From Tubiluchus corallicola (lineage: Eukaryota; Priapulida; Priapulimorpha; Priapulimorphida; Tubiluchidae): a stretch of 64,000 nt of DNA. The translations under genes and the position numbers were made by a program. Under the pieces are notes generated by a model, which ran no database searches, was not told the origin of the DNA, and saw nothing but the letters and a program-made list of their open reading frames with translations. The stretch spans positions 372,001-436,000 of the forward strand of contig JAQGDQ010000033.1 in the NCBI GenBank assembly GCA_030141605.1. The letters run 5' to 3'. Positions within the stretch are counted from its first letter, which is position 1, and the number at the start of each line of letters is the position of its first letter. Of the stretch, positions 37,561-48,689 are shown piece by piece.

Positions 37561-38835
37561 ATTTTCATACTATATGGGCTATTTCATAATTTTGTCCAAT
37601 GCTGATGGCTATGTTTAGGGTGTACTCTCTCCTTTATCAAGACATCTCTCCTGTACTACAGATTCTTTGCACCTCAACACAATTGCACCACGCAACATCC
37701 TTTCTTTCGGTGCACCGAAGACAAAGATCTTAACTGTAATTCTTGGCGAAGTAACAAATCATCAAATCTTTCATTTTGTAAAGGCTACTGTAGTTCTTAT
37801 TTTATTTATCGTTGGAGCTATATACGCCTCAAATCTAGCACAGGCGCTGAATGGCTTTCTGCAGGAATTTGGTTACCACTTTCCATTCTCGCTACCTTCC
37901 TCTTGTCTATCTCGTCTTTCTGCGATAGGGATCCATTAAACGTAAAACTACAATAGCGCTTGAACTTTTCCATTGTTTATCAAGTTTTTGTGCTCGTCAC
38001 AAACAGTTTATCGTGGTCGCCCCTCGACTAGCCCACACCAAGAAAAGATTTGTTTATTGAGCCAATATTACAACAAGTACTATGGGTAATTAAGATATGC
38101 AAAAGTCGAAAATCGTGCTTCTAATATTTTCAGTTCATGGGTGGGCATTTTGTTAGGGGCTCTCAGATTGAGACGCTAACAAAAGGAAAGTGGTGGTTGC
38201 GGTTAGTAAACAAACGCGGACTGTATACATATCCAACTATTTTAGCTTGTAGAACTTCGGGCAGTGGCATGCAGTAAATACACTTGATCATTAATTTAAA
38301 GTTTACGTTCAGATATAATGTAAATATTATTATTTTCGTTTAGACGCTTTTTTCTCGCGCGCGCAATGAATCCAAGGCGTCACTTGTTTAATTTGGCTGC
38401 AAATGCCTGAATCTGAGCTTTTTCTCTGTTTTACGCAAACCAAATCACCCAAGGGGTTCACAGCTTAATTACCACTGACAACACTCAAGTTTATTTTTTA
38501 TCGTCTCCATGCTGAAATGACAGCTGTAGAAACAGGTATCAAGTATCGACCCAGTCATTTCAAATTAAACCGATTTTTACTGTTTTTCTCGGAAATGCAA
38601 TATCAGTGTAATCAAATCACTGCTGAGTAATGATGTTAAAGCTATACAAAATGCGAAAAAGAAGATTAAGCGAAAGCTCAAAACCTCAATAAGGACTAAC
38701 GAGTCGCACTCTCACGTAACTTGCTCAGACAAGTTAAAAAACTTCTCCCATGCTGTTTTCATTCATGATTAACGCGTTTGCCTAAAACGCCGAAGTACGG
38801 ACTACTTTTCCAAGCATTTCCATATTCCTTATGTA
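37561..38835. other. Intergenic, nothing recognised
   Basis: No supported gene; a 90-codon plus-strand frame at 37667-37939 has no family resemblance. Confidence 0.45.
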
Positions 38836-38845
38836 CTGCAACGAA

Positions 38846-38990
38846 TTATATATATATATATATATATGTATGTATATATACATGTATATATATATATGCA
38901 TATATACATATATATATATAATTATAAAGAGAGGTTGCGACCAGGTCAGCTTGGTAGAATTGCGCATATATATACATATATATATTCCTA
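38846..38990. repeat. AT/GT-rich dinucleotide repeat (TA)n with TG and CA interruptions
   Basis: TATATATA runs mixed with TATGTATA and CATATATA, in two blocks around about 38847-38920 and 38965-38985, close upstream of the repeat/CBM48 gene. Confidence 0.9.
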
Positions 38991-39058
38991 TATTTGGGAA
39001 TTGCACGTAAATCGAATTTGGGAAAAAACTAATTCGATTTTTGCATTTTTCTTTCAGA

Positions 39059-42000
39059 ATGAGCGAGCAAATTCAGGAGCCAACTCCTGAGGCAAAAAAG
39101 AGTGAGGCTAAGGTAACTGCGGCTGTTAACTTATTTTCCGTGCTCGATTTTCACGGTGATTTCAAATCTCAGCAATTTCCAATTGAACACATTTTGCAAA
39201 ATGTGCAGCCAAAAAACTAGGCTTATCAACAGCAATATTGAAAGATTTCATAAAACAATTAACGCTCTAAAAAGTTTTTAGTTAATTTGATTTGGCTGTT
39301 TTTCAATTTTCAAATATGCTACAAAACTAAATTTTCTTATAGGCATCTGCTGAGACAGAAGAACCTCCATCTGCAGAGTGCAATAGTGTGAATGAAATCT
39401 CTGCCAATGAATGCGGAGAAGATAAACTAGAAGAGACCTGTAATGACACACAGCCAGCACAGGATGGTTCTGAAATTGAGACAGTTGGTATAAGTAAAGA
39501 GGAAGCTGCATCTGCAGAGGCAACTGGCAAGAGCGAAACAGCAGAAGAAACACCAGCAGAATTAACACAAGAAGAACCAAAGCCGGGAGTACTAGAAGAA
39601 AGTAAAGCCGATGAAACACAGTCAGTAGAAACAACGATTGATGAACCAGCTGAGGCAACAGCTGAAACTCCAAGTGAAGAACCAACAGCATGCCCTGAAG
39701 AAGCAAAAGAGGAAACAACAATAGACTCAACATCAGCAGTTTGTCACGAAGAGGGAAAGTCTGAATCACAGCCGAGTGAAGCTTCAACAGAAGAAAAGAC
39801 TGAAACTCCAGCAGAGAATGCACCATGTGAAGTTCCAGCAGAAGAAAAAGCTGAAGCACCAGTAGAAACAGCACCTTCTGAAATTCCAGCCGAACGGAAA
39901 CTTGAAACATCAACAGAAGCTGTACCAAGCGAAGCTTCAGCAGAAGAAAAAACTGAAACACCAGTAGAAGCAGCACCAGCAGAAGCTCCTACAGAAATAG
40001 CAACTGAATCACCAGTAGAAGCAGCACCAACAGAAGCTCCGGTAGAATTAAAAACCGAAACACCAGTAGAAGCAGCATCAACTGAACTTCCAGCAGAAGT
40101 AACAACTGAGGCACCAGTAGAAGCCACAGCAGAAGTAAAAACTGAAATACCAGCAGAAGAAGCACCAATAGAAGCTTCAGCAGAAGTAACAACTGAAGCA
40201 CAAGTAGAAACAGCACCAATGGAAAGTGCAGCAGAAGAAAAAGCTGAAGTACCAACAGAAGTAGGGTCAACAAAACCTCCAGCAGAAGTAACAACTGAAG
40301 CATCAGTAGAAGCAGGGTCAACTGAATCTCCAGTAGAGGAAAAAGCCGAAGCACCAGTAGAAGCAGCTCCAACGGAAGGTCTAGTAGACGAAAAAGTTGA
40401 AATACCAACAGACATAGCACCAACTGAAGCTCCAACAGAAGTAACAACTGAAGCATCAGTAGAAGCAGGGCCAACAGAAGCCCCAGTAGAGGAAAAAGCT
40501 GAAGCACCAGCAGAAGTAGAACCAAAAGAAGCTCCAGTAAAAGTAACACCTGAAGCATCAGTGGAAGCAGCACCATCAGAAGCTGCTGCAGAAGCAACAA
40601 CTGAAGCACCAGTAGACGTAGCACCAAAGGAAAGCCCAGTAGAGGAAAAAACTGAAGCACCAACAGAAGGTCCAGTAGAGGAAAAAGCTGACATAGCAGC
40701 AGAAGTAACAACTGAAGCATCAGTAGAAGCAGGGCCAACAGAAGCCCCAGTAGAGGAAAAAGCTGAAGCACCAGCAGAAGTAGAACCAAAAGAAGCTCCA
40801 GTAAAAGTAACACCTGAAGCATCAGTGGAAGCAGCACCATCAGAAGCTGCTGCAGAAGCAACAACTGAAGCACCAGTAGACGTAGCACCAAAGGAAAGCC
40901 CAGTAGAGGAAAAAACTGAAGCACCAACAGAAGGTCCAGTAGAGGAAAAAGCTGACATAGCAGCAGAAGTAACAACTGAAGCATCAGTAGAAGCAGGGCC
41001 AACAGAAGCCCCAGTAGAGGAAAAAGCTGAAGCACCAGCAGAAGTAGAACCAAAAGAAGCTCCAGTAAAAGTAACACCTGAAGCATCAGTGGAAGCAGCA
41101 CCATCAGAAGCTGCTGCAGAAGCAACAACTGAAGCACCAGTAGACGTAGCACCAAAGGAAAGCCCAGTAGAGGAAAAAACTGAAGCACCAACAGAAGCTC
41201 CAGCAGGGGAAAAAGCTGAAGTACCAACTGAAGGCCCAGCAGAAGTGACAACTGAAGCACCAGTTGAGGCTGGTCCAATAGAAGCTTTAGTAGAGGAAAA
41301 AGCTGAAGCATCAATAGACGCAGCACCAACAGAAGCTCGAACAGAAATAACAAGTGAAGTACCAGTAGAAGCAACACCAGCAGAAGCTTTAGTAGAAGAA
41401 AAAACTGAAGTACCAGTAGAAGCAGCACCAATAGAAGCACCAGCAGAAGTCACAACTGAAGCACTAGCAGAAGCTGCACCAACAGAGGTAACAACGGAAG
41501 TACCAGTAGAAGCAGCACCAAAAGAAGTACCAACAGAAGTAGCGACTGAAACATCAGCAGAAACAACACCAACAGAAGCTTCAGCAGAAGTAACAACTGA
41601 AGTGCCAATAGAAGCTCCAGCAGAAGTAACAACTGAAGTGCCAATAGAAGCTCCAGCAGAAGTAAAAACCGAAGCACCAGTTGAAGCAGCTGCAGCAGAA
41701 GCTCCAGTAGCAGCAGAAGCTGAGGCACCCGTAGAATTGGCACCAAAAGAAGTACCAGCAGAAGTAGCGACTGAAACATCAGCAGAAACAACACCAACAG
41801 AAGCTTCAGCAGAAGTAACAACTGAAGTGCCAGTAGAAGCTCCAGCAGAAGTAAAAACCGAAGCACCAGTTGAAGCAGCTGCAGCAGAAGCTCCAGTAGC
41901 AGCAGAAGCTGAGGCACCAGTAGAATTGGCACCAGAAGAAGTAAAAACAGAAGCAGCAGTAGAGGCAGCACCAACCGAAGCTCCAGCAGAAGGTTTAACT

Positions 42001-42887
42001 AAAGCAGTAGTTGAAGCAGCACCAACAGAAGTTCCAACAGAGACAACAACTGAAGAACCAGTAGAAACAGCACCAACAGAAGCTTCAATAGAGGCAGCAA
42101 AAGAAGTACCAACAGAAAGTTCCATGGAAAAAGAATCCCAACCTCAAACAGAAGCCACTACGGTTTCTTCAATAATTCCAATGACATTTTGTTGGACGGA
42201 TCCTGCAACAGAAGTGCTTCTGTGTGGTAGTTTTACGGGTTGGGCACAAGTAACATTGAAATCTGAGTAAGATACTTTCTGTCTATAATATTTACTGCAA
42301 ATTCAAAAATATATTTTAAAACTTTCTCTCGATTTCCATTGTATTTTAAATTATATTAATCACAATAATTTTCTCTTTATTCAGAGAAGGAAAATTTAGT
42401 GTTACACTTGATGTTCCAAAAGGAGATCACCGGTATAAATACATCGTAGATGGAAAACCTATAGCAAAGTTGGATGAGGTAAAAATATAAATACAATTGT
42501 AAAATTATTGCACAAAATGAGCTCTGCTATTTTTATGTATTAATAAATTTGCAAATCTCGAAAAATTAAGGAAGTTTTATTTTAATCCCGGTGTCATCAA
42601 ATTTTTATTTGTTCAGTAAAACTTTTTTCGTGATTTAGAAAGAGAGTATGCAAGTTTCATTATATATTCTACGATTGGTAAACTTACATAACATCATGAA
42701 TTTGAATGTCATTGTGCCTAATCCATTAAGAAACAAAGCTCTCTATATTTTTTCTTAGCAACAAAATAGGCGAGTGAACATTTGTTTTTGGTAATTAGCT
42801 AGATTTCAAAAAAGCTTGTTTTTTCTATAGCCAACCACGACAACTGAGCTAGAAGGTATATGCAACACGCTGTCGGTGTCTGGATAG
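39059..42887 (+). CDS. Acidic 17-residue-repeat protein with C-terminal AMPK-beta-like glycogen-binding (CBM48) domain
   Basis: Coding exons 39059-39112, 39343-42266, 42385-42478 and 42831-42887 give 1042 aa; every junction is GT-AG and in phase. The ATG lies two bases after a strong acceptor (TTTTTCTTTCAG), implying a spliced 5' UTR exon upstream. Residues about 1-160 are acidic and non-repetitive. About 164-945 is an imperfect 17-residue repeat, typically PVEEKTEAPVEAAPTEA, rich in Glu, Ala, Pro, Thr and Val with almost no aromatics, so probably disordered. About 955-1042 is a CBM48/E-set domain: FCWTDPATEVLLCGSFTGW, then GDHRYKYIVDGKP, ending PTTTTELEGICNTLSVSG before the stop, matching the AMPK-beta fold order. 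This domain binds glycogen or starch in relatives. Its combination with a long acidic repeat is unfamiliar to me. No signal peptide or membrane helix is seen; the role is unknown. Confidence 0.9.
40441..41232 (+). repeat. Three tandem copies of a 264-bp coding unit
   Basis: The sequence starting GTAACAACTGAAGCATCAGT occurs at 40441, 40705 and 40969, exactly 264 bp apart (88 codons, five 17-residue repeats in shortened form). Copies 1 and 2 look identical over their whole length; copy 3 is identical for about 230 bp and then diverges. A second, partial duplication lies at about 41515-41940. Confidence 0.95.
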
Positions 42888-43262
42888 AAAAAAGAATGTC
42901 TTCCGAGTGTACTTATGTTAAGAATTCCATTTTGGTTCATCAGGAATCTGGACAGGCTTTTCAATGCAAAAAACAAGTCTGATGCCTATACAAAGCCTCA
43001 CGCCGTTATCGTACTGCGTACGTTCGAAGAGTTTTTAATAGGTTTTATTTATTTATTACTTTATGAACGAACTAAAGGTATAGCTGACAAAGATTTATAA
43101 GTCTACAGGATAGCTTTAATTATGATACAGGAAACAGTAGATGATATCTCTAGATCACGAACATTGTGAGTTGAAATAAGTTTGGCGTGAATATTACGTT
43201 TTAATATTGAATCTAACTTTTACGTGCAAAAACGTCAAACTGCAGGATATATGCTATCAAGA

Positions 43263-43268
43263 AATAAA
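43263..43268 (+). terminator. Possible polyadenylation signal of the repeat/CBM48 gene
   Basis: AATAAA about 375 bp downstream of the stop codon at 42887; the first good candidate on the plus strand. AT-rich context makes chance occurrence possible. Confidence 0.35.
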
Positions 43269-43609
43269 GCTTTTCCCTTGGCGAATTTATCGACGAATGA
43301 AGTTTTTTCAAAGAAGTGTCACTTGCAACTAGACTAACATATCAAATTAGCTTTAGCGGATTGCACACGTAGAGATCCTGCAGGCGTATCATACTCCGTG
43401 ATAGGAACTTTGTTAGAGACAGGTGCGTCAAACATATTTTTGCCTTTTGCACATCACCCGAGGACAAAACTGCTCTCGAACTCATTACTCGCTCTCAAAA
43501 CAAAGCAATGGTCTTGAAAAAAAAATTAACTTCGTCGTGTGCAGTTCAGCGCTTAAGTTTTTAAAGCAACGGGAATTAATTCATTTTAAAGATGCAAAGT
43601 ACACTGTTT

Positions 43610-43800
43610 ATTGATCTCAGTTGTTGGATTCCTGTAACATTCTCCATGGTAGTCAGCTGGTCTGCTAATGTTGAGGAATGCCACAGGGAACAACACTGGC
43701 GCCATCATTCTTAATTTACTTTTTACTTTTGGTTAGGAAGCAAAGTGATGTAGCGATGTTAGTACTGCTAACTCCTTGTAAGCAGAACTTATTTTTTTAT
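43610..43800 (+). mobile_element. Reverse transcriptase remnant (non-LTR type)
   Basis: Plus-strand frame reads GMPQGTTLAPSFLIYFLL at about 43675-43730, matching the G(V/M)PQGSxLxPxLFLIY block of LINE reverse transcriptases. The preceding and following blocks are too decayed to place and no catalytic YADD was found. Confidence 0.45.
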
Positions 43801-45338
43801 AAAATTCCAAAAAAACAAATTTGTAAGATCCGTCTAGTTAGAAAATTTATAATACTGTAAATAATATTAAATCCGATGTTCGAACTAGTATGTAGAAGTT
43901 TAGGTTGGACTCGGCTCAAACAGCGTTACTTGAGAACTTGCAAACAGTGAGGTTTTGCTATAGTGTTGTAAGGAATATTTCTCTTTCTGGCTAACTATTA
44001 TAGGTAGTTGCAAAAGAGGTGACTATTTGTAGTGTGGCATTTAAGAGAAATCAAGAAATCGTGTAGTCATTAAAAGGAAGAAGGTCTTTTGTTACATTTA
44101 CCATTATACCATGATGTAACATACACTCTACGATGTTAATGAACTAATTACTCGTGCAAAGTTTCTAAGCGTTTTAGCATTCTGTTGTAGTTAAGCAAAT
44201 CATGTTGTTTCTTGTTTAGTGATGCGCTACTGTTTTTGTATGTCTGTACAAATAATGTACTTGTGAGGATAGCCAAAATTAAGTAATGTTCACAACTGTT
44301 GTGAGAAGCCTATTTAAGTTTTCTTACTCTACATTATATGGAGAAAAATTGCTTGTACAGGCATCGCAACACGTTTAATCTAATTAGTCTGTAATAAACT
44401 TAAGTTTGTACCAAGACCCAGTGCGAAATTGTATTTATGGGAATTGATTTTAGGCAGCTGTATGGCGTTTTTATTGATCTTAGAGCGTTCAGTGTTTTCG
44501 CTGTTCACGTGAGAAACTAAAAAATATCAGTTTATTCAATGAAACGTGAATGTTTTAGCGTGTTAACGATTTGGTGACTAAGTGAATGGATTGGTGTTTT
44601 TACCACTTGTTTGTCTGGATAAGCAAACAGACTCATTTTTTGGATGAGCTACATAGTCCCATATATGCAGACTATGTGAATGCTGTAATAAACACAAACA
44701 AAACTATGTAATACATATAACTTAATTTAATGCATATATTAAGATTAACTACTGACTGTATAACCACGTTTTATAAGGTAACTGCTTTTTTGTTAATTAG
44801 CCTAAGGATTCTGTAAAAATCTGTTTGGTATAAAAAACATAATTCGAAGAAACATTTTTAAGCCAGAAGTGTTTTGAGATCGGATTTCAAAAATAAATAT
44901 ACACAGCTGATCAATGGAAAATATCAGTTGTTGTTTTATGTTTGGGCTTAACTAGTTTAGAATTAAGAAAAGCATTTAACAGCGTGGATTGTTGATATTG
45001 TCATATATATAAATTATTTTGCCTTGTTATTTTACAGTTGTTTTTGTCATGATGTTTACTGTCAATGTTTACGTTTGTATGTTATACGTTCTGATTAATG
45101 AAGCGCGTGCATCTTATTCTAATTAATTATAACTATTCTTGACTTTTTTGTGTTTACTATTGTATAAAAACCTTTATAAAGTTGTTATGTAACAATATTA
45201 TTGCAATCTTATTATTACCTTGAAGATGTGCCAATAAATGAACAGGATTTGGCACACGCTGTTTTAATCATTGCTTTGTTAAAACAATATGCCTAAAAAT
45301 TGTCTATAGAGGGCAGTGTTAAAGTGCAGTTCATTATT
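43801..45338. other. Intergenic, nothing supported
   Basis: AT-rich sequence with scattered AATAAA. Part may be further LINE decay. No gene recognised. Confidence 0.4.
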
Positions 45339-45346
45339 CTTTACAC

Positions 45347-45583
45347 CAGTGGTTCCCAAAGTAGGGGTAAATTACCCCCCGGGGGTAATATGTTTTTTTT
45401 TTGGGGGGGGGGGGGGTAACGGGCACCCCTCTGAAAATTTTTAAACTTCGCTCGGAATGCATTTTACGTAGTTTCCTTACGTGTTTACTTTTTGAGTTGG
45501 AGAAGTAGTACTAGGTGGGGGGTAATGGACACGACCGGGTTTCCCGATTTGGGTAACGGTCCGAGAAAGTTTGGGAACCACTG
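45347..45583. mobile_element. 237-bp non-autonomous hAT-type transposon (MITE) with perfect 8-bp target-site duplication
   Basis: Terminal inverted repeats CAGTGGTTCCCAAA and TTTGGGAACCACTG are perfect over 14 bp. The element is flanked on both sides by the same 8-bp direct repeat CTTTACAC (45339-45346 and 45584-45591). An 8-bp duplication and CAGTGGTTC-type ends are hallmarks of the hAT superfamily. The interior has no coding capacity and holds a C5G5 and poly-T/poly-G block. It must have been moved by a transposase encoded elsewhere. Confidence 0.92.
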
Positions 45584-45853
45584 CTTTACACAATAACAAA
45601 TATTTTAGTATAATGGTGTGATAAACTTTTATTATTATAATCAGTAATAAAAATGTCAGAGTGTAAAAAACTGTTTGCATTTATTCACCTTTTCACATGC
45701 ACGTAGTTTAATGTTTTCACAAGAGTTTTTTTACAAGAAACCGCCTTATAATCATCAACATGTGCAATAAGAAACTTTAATGAGAATTTCAGGCAACACC
45801 TCTTTGGCCTTCCCAAACTGCGTAAATATATCAAAATTATAATACTTGCCGAA

Positions 45854-46678
45854 TCAGGCGCACTTTGGCAACTCTACGTCGCGGATTCTCAGACTTTTTC
45901 TAAAAGTTGAAACCTCATTAGCTGAAATCAGGGATGTTTCAATTAAGGGCTTAGTGACGTCCACACTACTTTTTGGGTCCACTGAATTTACGCGCTAACC
46001 ACAGCTTTATAAAATCCGCAAAATAACCAGTTTAAGCGAAATACACTACATATGTATAGTACTGTATACAGTTTACATGCAAAATGTGTACCACAGAACC
46101 TACCCCAGGACAATTGCTTTTTTCATATATACAGTACGTGGATGTAGTGAAAAACTATCCGTCATAAGATCACTACTTTTACTTCTATATTTTAAGTCCT
46201 AGTTTTTAATCACACCAGCATCCTAACGAGGAGCTAAAAAGAAGAGAGCGAGCAAATGTCCGGGTGAGCCTCAGCATTTCATTTCAAATATAGCCAGTTG
46301 TCGACTTACAGCGACATTTGGTTCCAATTGATCGACAAACCGACTGACGGAAATTTATGCCCCCTTCGCTTTTCGTTTGTTGTTGCAGTTTAGATTGATA
46401 ATACCAACATAAGTTGTCTATTGCTTAGGATGAATGACACTTTTGTGCTTACCTATTTTGCAGATGTTTAACTGGGCTTTAATCGCTGATTCAATAGGAT
46501 TCGTTTGCATAAATCCAGTAACCATGTGAGTCATGTGAGTCATGCTTGCAATGTGCGGCACAGATAAAAAAGTAGAAACCCCAATAAATTCAGCATAATG
46601 ATTATTCCAAGCTATATGCCATGTACGTACATTATAGACCTGAGCGACCAAAAACAACAACATGAAAACAATAAACAT
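45854..46678 (-). CDS. Candidate two-exon gene for a small secreted protein (unrecognised)
   Basis: Exon 1, 46678-46453, starts with a strongly hydrophobic stretch (MFIVFMLLFLVAQVYN) like a signal peptide and ends at a consensus donor (ATAG|GTAAGC). Exon 2, 45921-45854, follows a usable acceptor (CTGATTTCAG) in matching phase and ends at TGA, giving a model of 97 aa. The mature part has no cysteine framework, dibasic peptide pattern or domain I recognise. The evidence is only an open frame, a leader-like N-terminus and compatible splice sites; chance is a real alternative. Confidence 0.3.
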
Positions 46679-48540
46679 GATTATACGTGTAATATCTTAC
46701 GTGACTGTATAAAGAGCTTAAAGCTGTGCAATTTGATCGAGTATTAAAAAAAGCATAATTTTAAGAACACCACCAGAGAAAAATGTCCAAGATTATGATT
46801 TTTGACTGCCAAATTAAACAGTAAAAGTGAATTTGTCGATCACTCGATGAATTTTGTTAAGGCTAATCTAATTTATGATGATGAAAGGTGAGCTGTAGTT
46901 TAAAACTTTGTAGGTTTCAATAGCAAACATTCATACATAGTACGAGTTACACACATATATATATATATAATAGTGCCGTAGTAAGCTGTCACCGGTGACA
47001 CACAAAATTGCTGCAATAATTTGGTTTCAGTTAATTCATTGCAAATACATACAAACAAATGAAGCAATACAGGAAATGTTATAAAAGTTACATCATTATC
47101 ACTGCACCGTCTTACGAGCACATATCATCCTGAGTATCTAGTATAATGCATACTCTGAAGTTCAATAAATTGTTGATATAGACCATTTATATATTTTGGC
47201 ATACTATATAGACGTATTTTGCGCATACATTTTATTGCATATTAGTCGACTTTTGCATAAGTTGGTTTTAGTTGCTGTGTCATAACGTGTAATACACGTT
47301 TATTATGCAGTTAAATAATTGTCTTTAATATATAATTTGAGCATAATTCGCAGTACAATGACGCAGTGAGAAAGAATTATTATGCCTTATAGTTACACTC
47401 TTTAAACCTATAATATCAAAGTACATGTGACAGAAAATTACAACATACAATTAGTAACATCGCGGTAACACATAGACATGTACTTACGGGTTTCATAGTA
47501 CAAAATGCGCTACACAAGTGTCGTTCTTTGCATCTCCACCAGTAACAGGCAAGCTAGATTTAAACTGTATAACTTATCATAATGATAAAATAATCCTGCA
47601 ATAATAATTAAGAAACATCCATCATCAGCCTGCTTATATATATCTCTGAAACTTTGATGCAATATTATCATTAGGAAACTGCATGTAAATAAGAGTAATT
47701 TTACAAAAAAATAACTGTCATAATATCATCAGTTTAGGTTGAACACAAATGAACTGTTGCCGTACTTTCGCACATTTTTACAATTAAAATAGACTTACAC
47801 AAGACAAATATATTTACAGTTGTAACATGCTACCAATACATAAAATCATTAAAAAAATATTGCTTTTACTGATTACAAGAATAGGCCATTCAGCGTAGAT
47901 CGTTTTACAAGATTGATATCTCTAACTTTTATAGGCTAATAATAACGTGCACACACAGTATGTTTGGCATTTGTTGTTCGTAGATCTTGATTTTTCAAAC
48001 AGGAAATAAAGATCCCAAATAGCAAACATTACCTGTGCTTATATCCTACAAGGGTTATTTCACAATAAAATACGGATTTTGATAATAATAGTTAGTACAC
48101 TATTAATTATCATCGTATGCCATTAATATAAATAACCCAAACTCCCGAAGCCACATTCCTACAGCATTGGCGCATGCGCATCTAACACCTGCTATGACAC
48201 TTCCAAATGTTCAAAACTACTCTGGGATATCTGTTTTGCATACAAAGGTGATACTGACAGGCAGTTATAACCATTCTAGTTCACAAACTAATTTCGTTTC
48301 AAGTATATATTAGAAAAATTTATAATCGTTGTTTTACAAAAAATGACCACTCTCTTATTGGTAATAATGTAATTATTGTATAGGTTACTATAACATTATA
48401 ACCTTCTAATAACAAAAATAACTTTATGGAAACAGTTTAACGCAATGTGGTCTTTAGAAGGGTATCGCCAAAGCACCTGTTTAATGAAAATGATCGTTGA
48501 AATCGTTTTGTTTTTGTTAATTCTTTGCACTAGTGACGTT
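46679..48540. other. Intergenic, nothing recognised
   Basis: AT-rich region between the candidate small gene and the receptor 3' end. A short TATATA run occurs near 46955. No supported gene. Confidence 0.45.
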
Positions 48541-48546
48541 TTTATT
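48541..48546 (-). terminator. Probable polyadenylation signal of the estrogen receptor gene
   Basis: AATAAA on the minus strand about 145 bp after the stop codon at 48690. Confidence 0.5.
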
Positions 48547-48689
48547 TATAATTTCACAAACGTATGCTAATATTGAAGCAGGATGTGGTATATCAAGTCT
48601 GAGTGCTGGAGAACCTACTAAACCTAATCTTAAAGGCTCATGCCTTTAATGTAATGCTGCAGATAATGTGACTTGGGACTTCTTTATGG

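Noticed and set aside
39744-42125. Antisense open frame of 793 codons (Ser/Ala/Gly/Val) and a 483-codon poly-Leu frame opposite the repeat gene
   Set aside because: They are shadows of the GAA/GCA/CCA-rich 17-residue repeat, which is stop-free in several frames. The sense frame has introns in phase and a real domain; the antisense frames have none.
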